Positions 47,178 to 58,379 of a DNA stretch of 64,000 nt are shown one piece after another; position 1 is the first letter of the stretch, and each line of letters begins with the position of its first letter. Location of the stretch: assembly GCA_014529385.2 (NCBI GenBank), contig CM043969.1, positions 26,241,946 to 26,305,945 on the forward strand. Reading direction: 5' to 3'. The position numbers were made by a program, and so were the translations under genes. Below the pieces are notes generated by a model. It had not been told where the DNA came from. It made no database searches and was given only the letters and a program-made list of their open reading frames with translations. This DNA comes from Adiantum capillus-veneris (Eukaryota > Streptophyta > Polypodiopsida > Polypodiales > Pteridaceae).

Positions 47178-47480
47178 CATTAGCCATCATTGATTACCAC
47201 CATAATCATGCTTGAAGGATTTTCTTGTATGCCATGATATCAACTAAAAAGTGGCTGCCTGCATTGCCATTATGTGTCTCAGTGATAACCTGCATTTGTC
47301 CCTTTAATGACACGCAGCGTCAAATTACACCATCAATACCCAATCTATAAAAGGCTCTAGCAATAATGGTGAACTTCAAACTTCGAGTAATTAGTGACTT
47401 TTTCTTGTTTTGAGACCAATCTTGGAATTTTCCTAGAAAATCATACACTTCTTTCCATTCTAAATCTAGCTCTTCCTTAG
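47178..47480 (-). pseudogene. HHCC domain of element O integrase
   Basis: Shifting minus-strand frames read FTIIARAFYRLGIDGVI, then ITETHNGNAGSHFLVDIMAY, KKILQA and TFCKAC, matching the H-H-C-C zinc domain and its lead-in. It is separated from the catalytic core at 30.4-30.77 kb by the hAT-like fragment and G1/G2. Confidence 0.65.
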
Positions 47481-47487
47481 CTCTGCT

Positions 47488-47656
47488 CTAAAATAATTCA
47501 ACATCTACTGGTTTATCTCGCAAGGATGTTTTTGAATAGACTTCAACGCTTCTAGAAAGAAAATCAGCACTATAATAAGATTTGCCTGACTTGTGGAAGA
47601 TCTTGAATTCAAATTTCATTAAGAACATCATCCACCTGATTAGCCTTCCTTGTATG
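47488..47656 (-). pseudogene. RNase H end of element O, before the TIR insertion
   Basis: Reads IQGRLIRWMMFLMKFEFKIF and GKSYYSADFLSRS, the end of the gypsy RNase H domain and tether. Joining across the 47657-48420 insertion with one target copy gives LINKMIIQGRLIRW, the canonical (L)xNKxxIQGRIxRW motif. Confidence 0.8.
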
Positions 47657-48427
47657 CTTGGGGGATTCACCATGGAAAACTTACCGCACCACGTAAGTGC
47701 AGGGGAGGGAGGTTTTTTTACAAGTTATATAAGCATATAAGTTAGGGGCAAGCCCCCAATAAATTATCTCCCAAGCTTAAAAATAAGGGAGGGGGTATCA
47801 TATTTAATGGAAGGGGGGAGGAGGGGGGGGACGGAAAAATGAGAAGAAGGTTTTGTGTTTCAAAATTATGGCTTCCCAAAAGAGTCTTCCTTCAAACTTG
47901 TGAGTTAATAGCTACAAAGATACATGCAAGAAATAACACTTCTCTGTATCAATTGTTTTTTTTGTGATTATAGTTCATTTGTTGAGGGATGAAAGCCATA
48001 TAGATTTTGTATATATGCAAATTTACGCGGAGAACCTAACACAACTTTATAACCATGTTTTTTGAGTAATTTAGATGGGTCCAAATTGGACAAGTGGCTA
48101 GAGTGCAAGTTGAACGAGCACATAGTTTGAAAGTCAAACTAAGACACATTGAGGGTACATATAGTTATCAATAGAAGTGGTTTTTTCGTACATTGCCAAT
48201 CACTATGCTACATGCTCTTTGACTAGTTTTACTCACTTAGATCATGTGAGACCTAAATTTTATATGTAAGATAGGGGTATGATAGTTTTATGCATTGGTT
48301 ATCGTATAAGCGTAGAAAGGGGGGTCATATTCCCTAATATGAGTCGTATATAGGGGTTTTATCAAAGTTGTCCGCTCGCAGGTGGCATCCCATTTTGTAT
48401 ATAGAGTGAATCCCCCGGGGTTGTATG
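47650..48427. mobile_element. 764-bp terminal-inverted-repeat element with target duplication
   Basis: Element 47657-48420. The left end CTTGGGGGATTCAC and right end (reverse complement CCCCGGGGGATTCAC) share an 11-base core GGGGGATTCAC. Direct repeats TTGTATG flank it (47650-47656; 48421-48427). Removing element plus one repeat restores the RNase H reading of element O, a strong test of the boundaries. It has no transposase frame; it is a non-autonomous DNA transposon. A 7-8 bp duplication would fit a hAT-like family (inference). The interior has a G-rich purine run at 47811-47831. Confidence 0.75.
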
Positions 48428-48938
48428 ATCATTTTATTAATAAGAAAACAATAAGGCCTAATGATTAACATATAAGTGGAATAACTTCCCTAGTACATAA
48501 TGTTTGAATTTGGTTGCATTGAGCACCATTCTGAGTGTCTCCTTCTTTGTTGTTGATTATCCTTGTTCTACTAAACTGAATCTGTGACTCGCAAAGTAGA
48601 CTTACGTAGTCTGTCTTCCCATCAGGCTGAGCCAGTATAGCCCACATTACCATTCCTAAAGCATCAACACATACATGAAATATAATATCCTAGTTGGGAT
48701 GCCAAATAGCTGGCTTTCTACTAATCGCATCTTTCAAGCATTGGAAACTTTGTTCACATTCTTCAGTCCATATATATTTATTTCCTTTGTTTGTGAGCTC
48801 ATATAGGGGTAATGCTTTGGCTGCAAGCATATGAACAAATCTTTGATAAAAATTAATGTATCCCAAGGATGAACTCAATTTTGAAACTGTGGTTGGTGCT
48901 CTAGCATGCTGAATACTCTTAATCTTAACTTCAGTCAT
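48428..48938 (-). pseudogene. RNase H first half and RT connection of element O
   Basis: 48690-48938 reads SLGYINFYQRFVHMLAAKAL and TNKGNKYIWTEECEQSFQCL, the RT thumb/connection. 48465-48653 gives VMWAILAQPDGKTDYVSLL, the RNase H start, and HYVLGKLFHLYVNH leads to the insertion site. Several stops and a one-base shift near 48440. Confidence 0.75.
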
Positions 48939-49810
48939 CTAAATACCATTTCTTGAGAAAATATGTCCTAGTGACTAACCCTCCCAGACCATAAAAACAG
49001 ACTTGAATGGATTTAAACAAACCATCTTCTCCCTGCAACTTTCAAAGACCATTTTTAAAAATGTTATATGTATTTCTTTAGTGGAGAAGATAATAAAGTT
49101 GTCCACAAAGATGGCCAAAAATTTGTGCAAAAATTAAATGAAGATTTGCATCATACACCTCTAAAAGGTTGCTAGAGCATTGCAAAGTCCAGATGACATT
49201 ACCAAATACATAAATGCTCCCTATTCTATGATGAATGTCATTTTGGCTTTGTCTTCTAGTGCAATCTTCAGCTGATTTTAGCCATTATAGCCATTCATGA
49301 AGCTATCATCTCATGGCCTCCAATCTCATCTAACATCATATCCAATGGAAAGGGATCTTTAATGGTCTATGCATTTAGTTTCCTATAATCCATGCATACT
49401 TTGAGCTTACCGTTGTTTTTTGGAACAACCACTATACGAAATAGCCAGTCGCTGCTTGCTACCTCTATGATGAACCCATCTTCAAGAAAATTATTGCTTT
49501 CCTCCTTGACCTTCTTTGCATAATTATGATTCATTTTGTACCTTTGTAATTGTATTGATCTGGCATCAGGATTTAGTGTTATGCGATGTTGACACACTTC
49601 TGGATCTACTCCCTTTAGATTCGTATGTTCCCAAGCAAATACATCTTTGTATTTTTGGAACAGTGCCTTGACCTTTTCCTTGATCTCTGGATTTATATGT
49701 TTGTTGAATTTAATCATTTTGGGATTCTTCTCTGAGCCGAGATTCCATTCTTCTAATATTTGACCATCTAGAAGCAACCAATTAATTCCACCTCCCTTTC
49801 TCTTGGCCAA
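48939..49810 (-). pseudogene. Reverse transcriptase of element O
   Basis: 49367-49810 is open: KYKDVFAWEHTNLKGVDPEV, CQHRITLNPDARSIQLQRYK, KVCMDYRKLNA. Downstream the frame is broken; the active site reads FVDNFIIFS, with the second catalytic Asp changed to Asn (codon 49098-49100). Inactive. Confidence 0.8.
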
Positions 49811-50083
49811 TGACTCCGCTTCCTTGTCTATCTGAACACCAGCAGCATATTCATTATAAATGGATTACTGTCCTCTAGTAGACCATTTTGAATATTTGGT
49901 TGCAGTACTACTAGAATTTCTTCATCAGTCGTTTAGCTGAATCATTTACTGAACTATGCTTTGGTTTGAAGTTAAATTTTTTAGTGTAGACTGATCTGAT
50001 AGTTGACCATAAATATGGACTGATCTTTCCCCAGTTTTCAACTCATTAATTTTTTTTGGGTATTGTTGCTTCTGTCGTTTAGC

Positions 50084-50767
50084 CTATTTCTTGTCTACTA
50101 TCAATATTGCACTAAGGTGGATCTCTGTTAAGGGAAAGATGTTCATGAAGGCTAGTATCCTCTCAATCTTCTTTGTTCCATACTTCTTACATAACTCTTT
50201 TGGTCTCAGTGCTTTCCTCCATGTCCTGGAGTTGTTTGTATTTATTTGAATTCTCCTACTAGAGCCTTGAATCATTACTGTTTGGTTTACATAGTCATGT
50301 ATAGCTCCTGGAGTTCTAAGCCATGGTCTTCCCATCAATATACCGTAGGCTCCTTGAATGTCCAACAACAAAAAGCTGGTTTTGAATCTCTCTTTTCCCA
50401 CCCTTATCTACATGTTTTCTATAAGACCAGTGGCTTGGACTACTCTATGATTTGCCACACTTATTTTCAAGGGACTGACTTCATCTTAGTTATCCCCAAT
50501 TTTGTTTGAGATGCTCACCAAGAATGTTCACTCCAACACCTCCATCCGAAATGACTCTAGATAATGGTTCCCATTGTTTTTTGAGCTTATAGTTGATCTG
50601 GATCATAGGCACTTCATAATCTTGGATGGCTTCCAGATCCACTGTTCTGGCCTCTGCCTTGGCTTTTCTCTTTTGTTTGATGAAGCTGGCGGCCTTAGGC
50701 AATGTATGTTGAATGTCATCTAATTCCACCGTTAATTTTAAAATTTGTTCACAAACTTTAAGATATA
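50084..50767 (-). pseudogene. Protease region of element O
   Basis: 50490-50767 reads VCEQILKLTVELDDIQHTLP and ends VISDGGVGVNILGEHL, with the catalytic triad as DGG. 50084-50401 contains AYGILMGRPWLRTPGAIHDY, the ILxGRPWL protease block, then a basic linker. The frame is lost between them (50402-50489). The copia insertion at 50772 cuts the upstream side. Confidence 0.8.
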
Positions 50768-50771
50768 TTTT

Positions 50772-50990
50772 TGTTGGGATTAAAGCCCAAGTGGCCTCTT
50801 ATACGGATATGGCCGCCCGCCCGCCTAACTCGCTTATCACTGACTCTTTGTATATACTCACTTACACTTGTGTGAATAATGAGATTTGGGAAATAACCCT
50901 TCAAATAATTCTCTACGTACTGTGTAAGCTCTCTGTCTGTGTATCTGTGTGTGTGTGTACTGTCGATCTAAGCTCCACTCCGCGACTTCA
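50772..50990 (+). mobile_element. 5' LTR of the copia element
   Basis: 219 bp with a short GT run near its end. An apparent 152-codon frame from 50713 into the leader (50713-51171) is not a gene. Confidence 0.93.
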
Positions 50991-50992
50991 AT

Positions 50993-51004
50993 TGGTATCA
51001 GGGC
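50993..51004 (+). other. Primer-binding site of the copia element
   Basis: TGGTATCAGGGC, one mismatch from the Met-tRNA complement TGGTATCAGAGC, two bases after the LTR. Confidence 0.85.
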
Positions 51005-52028
51005 AAGGTTCAGTGCGTTTTTGCATAATCGTGTGCGCGTGCACTTTTCAGGAAGATTCTGGATCCGAAAATTGGAAATTCACACTCGGCATTCCAGGAG
51101 TATTTCCACCAAGCGACCTGGGGTTTTACCCTCCTTTTGAAGCTGTTTATGCCCTCAAAATTTTGTTCTGAGCACTATATCAAAAGATAGGTTTCAGCGC
51201 AAAGAAACCCATCTTGTGTAGATTGGCAAGCAGGAGGTGGTCAACATCAATATCGGCATCGACATACATCACTCATTAGTCTTCAAAGCATCATCTATAG
51301 TCCAGGTACACATATATATCATTAGATATATATATTTCAGTTTGCATTGCTACTTCTTGTGCTTGCTAGGTTCCACGGGAGGTGTGGCCATACGACGGCT
51401 TGACACCACTGGTATGTATTGCAGTTTGATGTACTGTGATTGTGGGTCTGCTAGTTGTGAGTCACGCTAGCAGTTAAACCGCTGCAACGGTCATAGGACA
51501 GTGATTGGTCTATTGTAGGATGTATGCTAGTTCTAGGCAGTTTGTTGAACCATTTGAGAGGGTCGTGTGTGAGGTTTTTTGAAGCCAAGCACTGGGAGTT
51601 GGGTTACCCAGTGTGAGGTGGATTAGATTGCTTGAGTTCCCCTCTACAGGCATCCTCTTTGGTGAATTTTATCCCATAGGATGTATGTCTTTGTGTAGAC
51701 ACTCGATTGCATCTTATGCGTCAGGCCATTGAGGCATTGTTCAAGGTTCAGTCTTGAGACAGATATAGGTTCGTGTATGCTTACAGGATAGCATATTACA
51801 AAGATTTTTAGATTTGTCACTGGTCAGCTATTTATGGTTGTTTTTGAGCTATCTTTTGGTTTCCAAAGCTCAGTTTAGGGGGAGACTCTGTCAAAATTTT
51901 TCAAAATACTAACAGTTCTTGAGGAGAGGTGTTCAGCTTGTTGTTTACAGCTTTTTTTTTGTGTACAGAGGCCAGTTTACAGGGGAAATTCTGTTAGATT
52001 TTTCCCAGGAGTAAACAGTTTGGAAGAC
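51005..52028 (+). other. Leader of the copia element
   Basis: About 1 kb with no supported gene, unusually long for a copia leader. GT-rich and T-rich text only. Confidence 0.5.
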
Positions 52029-52948
52029 ATGGCATCTTCTCAAAGTGACACTCTTTACAACATAAAGAAGCTGGATGGCACAAACTTTCCATTCTAGAAG
52101 AAGAAGATTTGGTAGGTTTTGGTGCAGAAAAAACAAGTGAAGCCACTGAAGCTCAAAGGGGAGAGATCAGAGGTATGGCTGAAGATGAGTGGGAAGAGCT
52201 TGACAAGTTAGCATGTTCCACAATCATATTGACACTGACAAAAAATGTTTACTTCAACGTAGCAGAAGATACTACAGCGTATGGCGTATGTCAAAAGCTA
52301 TGGGGTATGTACGAGAAACAAAGTGCTGCTTCTCAGATTTACTGGCTCAAGAAATTGGTGGATTTGAAGATGAAGGAAGGGACAGCCATGTCAAATCATC
52401 TCAATGAATTTCACACAATTTTCAGCCAGTTAACAGCATAGGAGATAGTCTTTCCAGATTCAGTGAAGGCTATGTTTCTCTTAATCACTTTTCCAGATAG
52501 TTGGGATACTTTTCGCACGGCATTAAGTAATTCTGTCGTGCCAGAGGGTCTTACAAGTGCCAATGTAGAAGGCATCTTGCTTATAGAGGAAGTAAATAGG
52601 AAGAACATTGACAAAGGAAAAGGAAGTAGTGCTTTGCTTATTCGAGGGAGACAACAGTCTAAAGAGAAGAAGGGTAAGAAGGCACAAAACCGAAGTAAGT
52701 CTCGTGACTCGAAGTCAAAGGATGACATAGAATGCTACCATTGTGGCAAGAAAGGTCACATGAAGAGAGACGGTACGAAGTGGAAACAAGTAAAAGGCAA
52801 AACAAAGAGTTCTGAGCAAGATGAAAAGAAGAGGTCAATGAAGATTGAAGAGGTGAATGTCACAAGATCTAGTTCAGATAGTGATTCTAGTATAGCAGTT
52901 GGTGACATTTTCCTCACAAGAAATTTTGATTCTTTTTTCTTAACTTAG
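52029..52948 (+). pseudogene. gag of the copia element
   Basis: Starts MASSQSDTLYNIKKLDGTNF at 52029; two early TAG codons (near 52097 and 52113) and a frame change follow. The frame 52109-52948 has a TAG at 52439 and reads AYGVCQKLWGMYEKQSAASQ and LTSANVEGILLIEEVNRK. The zinc knuckle is CYHCGKKGHMKRDG: the fourth zinc ligand, normally Cys, is Gly. Ends TAG 52946; pol lies in another frame. Confidence 0.85.
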
Positions 52949-54162
52949 AGGATGGACATGCTACGAGTGATTGGATTATCGACTCAGGGGCATCTTTACA
53001 TGTTTCTCCGCACAAAGAGTGGTTTACATCATATGTGGCTACTAAAGATTATGTCAGACTTGGCAATGAGCAGGTTTGTGACATACTTGGAGTGGGATAT
53101 GTGCAGTTGAAGTTTCAAAATGGCTCTTCTTTATGGCTCAAGAATGTCAGACATGTTCTAGCAATCGGAAAGAGCTTGATCAGTACAGGAAAGCTGGATG
53201 ATGCGGGTTATGTGACAGTTTTTTGGAACAACGCTTGGAAGATCTCCAAAGGTTTGATGATTGTAGCACATGGCAGCAAGTCAGAAAATTTGTACACTTT
53301 ACATGTTTTGAAGGTTAAAAACCATGTAATTAATGCGATTGAGCAGCCAAGTGTGTCACTGTGGCATCGTAGGCCGGGACATATGTCAAAAAGAGGAATA
53401 GAAATACTTTCTCATTATGGTTATTTTCCTGGATTTTCATTTCAAGATTTCGAGTTTTGTGAGCATTGTGTTTATGGTAAGCAAACACAGGAACCACACA
53501 GATCAAAGAGGAATCGTAGGGACAAACGGTTAGCTCTTGTGCATAGTGATCTATGCGGACCAATGCCTAGTTTGTCACTAGGGGGAGCAGCGTACTTTTG
53601 TACATTCATAGATGACTATTCTCGCAAAGTATGGGTTTACTTCTTGAAGCACAAGGATGAGGTGCTCAAGGTCTTTAAGACATTCTTGCAACTTGTGGAG
53701 AATCAGAGTGGTCAAAAGCTGAAATGCTTAAGGACAGACAATGGTGGAGAGTACATTTCCAAGGCTTTCCAAGACTTTTGTGAAGCAAAAGGGATAAAGC
53801 GGGAACTTACTGCATTATACAATCCTTCACAAAATGGAGTTGCAGAACGTATGAATAGGACCATACAAGAGAAGGTCAGAAGCATGTTGTCAAATGGTGA
53901 GTTGCCTAATGGATTTTGGGCGAAAGCAATGGCTACAGCAGTCCATTTGATCAACAGGTCTCCTAGTAGGGTTTTGGATAAGAGTGAAGTGGCCGAGATG
54001 CTATGGACAGGCAAGGTACCTTCGTATAAGCATCTTAGAGTCTTTGTTTGTGAAGCTTATAGACATATTTCTAAGGATTTGAGGAATAAGTTAGAACGAA
54101 AGAGTAGGAAGTGTATATTTCTTGGCTACGAAGAATCGCGCGAGATGGGTTACCGGCTTTAG
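52949..54162 (+). pseudogene. Protease and integrase of the copia element
   Basis: The frame opens before the first ATG (53035): protease DWIIDSGASLHVSPH with the DSG triad, then the integrase HHCC (LWHRRPGHMSKRGIEIL, FCEHCVYGKQ) and DDE core: HSDLCGPMPS, CLRTDNGGEYIS and NPSQNGVAERMNRT. All three acidic residues are present. This is the best preserved part, ending at TAG 54160. Confidence 0.9.
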
Positions 54163-54752
54163 GATCGTGAGTCCAAAAAAGTTATTAGTAGCAATGATGT
54201 GCATTTCAATGAAGCCAAGTTTCATGCTAAGCCAGAGAAGACAGAGGAGGTCATAAGAGTTGTCTCAGGGAAGATGGACCTAGTGCTAGCACATCAAGAC
54301 AGCATGGTCAGGCTCAGGAACAGACTATAGTGGCTAGAGAAGCAGAATGGTCAGGCTCAGGAACAGACTATAGTGGCTAGAGAGGCAGAATCAGTTGTGG
54401 TGAGACGTTCTGAGCATGTCTCCAAACCACCTGATCGTTATGTGCCACCTCTAAATTATGTCATGCTCACGGATTGCGGAGAACCATCTTGTTACAAGGA
54501 GGCATTACAAGTGGTTGACTCAAAAAAATGGCAGTTGGCCATGCAATAAGAGATGACGGATCTGCATAAGAATCAAACGTGGGATTTGGTTCAATTGCCA
54601 AAGGGCAAGAAAGCTCTACCTTGTAAGTGGGTTTACAGGTATAAGCTTACTCCTCATGATGGACAACCAAAATACAAAGCACGGTTCGTTGCTAAGGGTT
54701 TAAACAAGAACACAGAATAGCTTTTGATGAAGTCTTTTCACCATCTGTCAAG
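54163..54752 (+). pseudogene. Integrase tail to start of RT, copia element
   Basis: Frame-broken text reads DRESKKVISSNDVHFNEAKF, PPDRYVPPLNYVMLTD and WDLVQLPKGKKALPCKWVYR, the usual linker into RT. Contains a 43-bp tandem duplication that shifts the frame, a TAA near 54547 and a TAG near 54718. Confidence 0.8.
54305..54390 (+). repeat. 43-bp tandem duplication in copia pol
   Basis: Units 54305-54347 and 54348-54390 (tggtcaggctcaggaacag...) differ at one base. 43 is not a multiple of three. Confidence 0.95.
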
Positions 54753-56007
54753 ATGACAACATTGAGAAGTGTACTTGCTTTGGTTGCCAAACATGATCTG
54801 CATTTACATCAGATGGATGTGAAAACGGAATTTCTTCATGGAGATTTGCATGAGGAGGTTTATATGCAGCAGCCAGAAGGGTATGTTGAGAAAGGCAAAG
54901 AGAAATTGGTATGTCGTTTGAGAAAGAGTCTCTATGGAGAATGGTACAAGAAGTTTCACCAATTTATGCTTTCTCAAGGATACAAGAGAAGTGAGCCAGA
55001 TCATTGCCTGTATACTCGAAAAGCTAAGGATGGTGGCTTGATAGTCCTCATCTTGTATGTGGATGACATATTACTTGCTGGTAGAAAAATGGCAGAAATT
55101 TCAGCTCTTAAGTCAAAAATGGCAAAGTGTTTTGACATGAAATACATGGGTGAGGCAAGTCATATACTGGGTATGCGTATCCAGCAAGATAGGTCAAAGA
55201 AGATTCTTTACTTATCTCAGGAAAAGTATATTGACAAGGTGCTGCAACATTTCCATATGGACAGGGGAAAGGCATTGATGACACCATTGCCGTCATATGT
55301 GAAACTAAGCAACCAAGATTTCCCATAGTCTGAGGTGGAAAAGGTTGAAATGGATACGGTGCCGTATGCGTCTGCATGTGGGAGTTTGATGTATGCAATG
55401 ATTGCTACACGTCCCGATATTGCATTTGCAGTGGGAGTGGTTAGCGGATATATGTCAAATACCGGCAAGAAACATTGGGAGGCAGTGAAAGGTATCATGA
55501 GATACTTAAAACATACAAAGAGTATGCGCATATGCTATGGTAATCAGGATTTGAGTGTCAGAGGATACACTGACTCAGATTATACAGGAGACTTGGATAA
55601 GAGGAGATCTACATCAGGCTATGTCTTTACATTGGCTGGAGGTGCCATATCATGGCGATCTTGATTACAAGATTGTATTACGCAGTCTACTACAAAAGCT
55701 GAGTATGTTGCAGCAAATAAGGCATGCAAAGAAGCTATTTCGCTTGGTAGCAAACTTGGGAATCAAAGTAGATATTCCAGAGTTATATTGTGATAGTCAG
55801 AGTGCTATACAATTGGCAAAGAATCTAGTGTTCCATTCGAAGACTAAGCATATTGATGTGAAATATCACTTCATTAGGGAAGTACTTGAAGATAAGCAGA
55901 TACAACTGCTGAAGATCCACACCAAGGACAATCCTGTTGATCTACTCACAAAGGGACTTCCAGGAGAGGACTTTGTGCATTGTCGTGAGTTATTGGGCAT
56001 TGGATAG
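54753..56007 (+). pseudogene. RT and RNase H of the copia element
   Basis: RT reads HLHQMDVKTEFLHGDLHEEV and LYVDDILLAG with the catalytic DD. The usual block between KSLYG and WYKKF (LKQxPRQ) is missing, a small deletion near 54940. TAG at 55326 and a shift near 55660 break RNase H, which is seen as TDSDYTGDLDKRRSTSGYVF and KTKHIDVKYHFIRE (to 56007). Confidence 0.88.
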
Positions 56008-56080
56008 ATGGCAGCCATGTAAATCTTTGTACATTTATGTTCATAGATTTATAGTTACTTAAAGTACCAGATTGGACCTT

Positions 56081-56091
56081 AAGTGGGAGGT
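56081..56091 (+). other. Polypurine tract of the copia element
   Basis: aagtgggaggt directly before the 3' LTR TG at 56092. Confidence 0.8.
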
Positions 56092-56314
56092 TGTTGGGAT
56101 TAAAGCCCAAGTGGCCTCTTATACGGATATGGCCGCCCGCCCGCCTAACTCGCTTATCACTAACTCTTTGTAAATACTCACTTATACTTGTGAATAATGA
56201 GATTTGGGAGATAACCCTTCAAATAATTCTCTGCATCACTGTGTAAGCTCTCTGTCTGTGTATCTATGTGTGTGTGTGTGTGTGAGTCGATCTAAGCTCC
56301 GCTCCGCGACTTCA
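56092..56314 (+). mobile_element. 3' LTR of the copia element
   Basis: 223 bp, longer than the 5' copy mainly through its GT run. Confidence 0.93.
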
Positions 56315-56443
56315 ATTTTATCTTGCTCATTGTTCAAGCTACCACTGTCTGACCTAGAAGACTTCTCCTATTGAGAATCTTGACAATTCCATTTCATTGG
56401 TTTGCCTATGGTTGTTGGCTAGTGATGAATGCTCCTGATTCTT
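56315..56443 (-). pseudogene. Last piece of element O upstream of protease
   Basis: Resumes directly after the copia target duplication and reads on the minus strand toward protease, with stops. Element O is cut at 56444, so its capsid region and 5' LTR are missing here. Confidence 0.5.
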
Positions 56444-56640
56444 TGAGAGATACCCCTCCCCGAGAGTCTATGCACAATATATCCAATTTAAACCTTTTTA
56501 CAATTTTCAATACACATCAGAGTCACGGAAGCATTTGCATAGGGAAGGGGTTCTCAACACCCAACCAAACATGGAGTTTCGGCCATGAGCTGGCGGACTA
56601 CATCCAGAGGTACCTAGCGACTAGTGCTACCTCTGACTGA
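56444..56640 (+). repeat. Dispersed repeat, copy 2 (partner at 16620-16830)
   Basis: Begins TGAGAGATACCCC like the partner and keeps the order of matches, with a short G-rich site (agggaagggg, 56541-56550) where the partner has 37 G. Confidence 0.75.
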
Positions 56641-56899
56641 GTGTTATGAATGAAAGCGTACTCAAAAGAAAAAAACATTGTGGAGGGTGAATATATGTGT
56701 ACACCGCATTGCGGAAAGAGAGAATAGAGCGAAGGGTGAAATAGAGTGCACAAAGACGTAAGAGAATTACAATAGAGAATCTTTAAATGTCCCGTCTAAA
56801 TGAAATAGGAAACCATGTATTAATGCAATGAAAAAATTTGGGTATACCATAACATCTAAAAGTTTATGACAAAATAACCTGTAGAGCATTGGACCTTGT
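56641..56899. other. Unclassified spacer
   Basis: Purine-rich, no gene or repeat partner seen. Confidence 0.4.
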
Positions 56900-57740
56900 T
56901 GTGAGGTCCCCAACCCGCCAATACCAAGATCGGGATGGGATCCTTGACAGGTGTCTAGGTCTGATAAAAATCAGAGTCTCTAAACAAGAAAAATCCAAGG
57001 AATAGACCTTTACCATTGACAATGGCTTAGGTCTATAGCCTTAGAAGCAGACCTAGTCCTGTCACGCAGCGGAAACGGGACAACGTATTCAAATGGCCTA
57101 CAAAAAAAAGTTCTTATTTCGGCCCTATAACTGCCACAATTGGGCTAAGGTATCCTTAACCAACGCTTTTTTCCCCCTAACATATGTGAGAGCACAGCCG
57201 CTGATGGACTCCTCTTCCAAGTGAAGAAGTTTTCTAAACGTTTTAGTGCGCAGGGATGGATAGTTACCTAACTAATCAGGTCCACCCATCCATGATTGAC
57301 AACCTTAGTCAATCCCCACTTACCACCCCGCAATCACACATGATTCTTTTGTTATTTAATTACTACCATGTTCTTATCACAATTAAAATAATGATTCCTT
57401 TTATCCTTCATAACAGGATTTCATTAAAACAGCCCTTGAAAACAGTATTGAAAACATTCTTTTAGCAAACAGACATCTTTAAACTTAAGACAAGGTGCTG
57501 TCAAACAAAACATTGTCCATAATAACCATGAACAGTACTCTTCTTGTCTCAAGACCACCTAAGGGTGAAAAAACGGCACCCATTCCTTATTCATAATCCG
57601 GAGTGGATAAACGGCCACCCAAGGTTCCGGGTGCCCATACACCAAACCAGTTGCCCATACAACCGGGCGGCGGCTCCCCTAGGATAAAAAACGGTATCCT
57701 AACTTATGTAGAACATCAAGACATGACACGGAGTAGAAAC

Positions 57741-57932
57741 TCAACGTTCATGGGGGTAACCGACGTATCCGTGTGGCTGGAAATCCATCATTATCATCAA
57801 AATATACCAAGGAGTCGGAGGTGTCTTGAGACTTCTAGGCCCGGCTTCGTCGTCGTGTGACGCTCTAGTTCTTTTTAGAGCTACCTCCTCATCATCAGAT
57901 GTAGGATTTGCTCGGGTCCTTTTTGGTGCCAT
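57741..57932 (-). CDS. Short open frame inside the LTR, uncertain
   Basis: 63 codons beginning MAPKRTRANPTSDDEEVALK: basic and acidic clusters resembling a nuclear-localisation-type N-terminus. No domain. May be chance. Confidence 0.2.
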   Translation of the reverse strand: MAPKRTRANPTSDDEEVALKRTRASHDDEAGPRSLKTPPTPWYILMIMMDFQPHGYVGYPHER

Positions 57933-58379
57933 AACTTCTTATCCTTATAAGAAGACTTAATTGATTAGAGGTTTAATTGAATAATCTCTTTTCTTCCTTT
58001 TTACCCAAATATAAGGATTTTTGGAGTAAGTAGGTATCCTGGATAGTTAATTGGATAAGATATTCCTCCTGTAACTTCTTTATGCTATAAGTAAATTTCC
58101 CATAATTACCATTTAATTTGGGAAGCCCTTTAACTAGGTTTATCCTTAGTCGATATTCCATTTTAGCCTTAGTAAATTATAAATTTCTATTAGCTAGTGG
58201 ATTACTCGCCCTAAATTGTAATTGAATATGTTCTATCTTTAGAAATTTTCATAAATTTGATTTATACCCTTTCTCTCCTTTACTTATGGTCTAATTTAGG
58301 TAAGATTTTACTGATAGTAACTTGTTATACCATCCATTTATGCTAAGGTAATTTTTTCACCCTTCAATAGTGATTTTGG

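Larger units (their letters stand above)
50772..56314 (+). mobile_element. Ty1/copia retrotransposon with both LTRs, decayed coding region
   Basis: LTRs 50772-50990 and 56092-56314 (TGTTGGGATT...GCGACTTCA), flanked by an exact target duplication ATTTT (50767-50771; 56315-56319). Domain order protease-integrase-RT-RNase H identifies Ty1/copia. Gag and pol are interrupted by many stops, frame changes and small deletions. LTRs differ at about nine positions plus small indels, so the insertion is much older than G2. Confidence 0.95.

Noticed and set aside
50713-51171. 152-codon frame across the copia 5' LTR boundary
   Set aside because: It starts in element O and runs through LTR and leader; no homology and low complexity.
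52940-52960. Programmed frameshift between gag and pol of the copia element
   Set aside because: Plant copia elements normally use one frame, and this copy has many random lesions, so an ordinary indel is more likely.
56900-57464. Short (~565 bp) LTR model for element T
   Set aside because: The match simply runs to the window edge. No CA end or PPT occurs near 57464, while 60866 has a CA end, a PPT and the pol tail.
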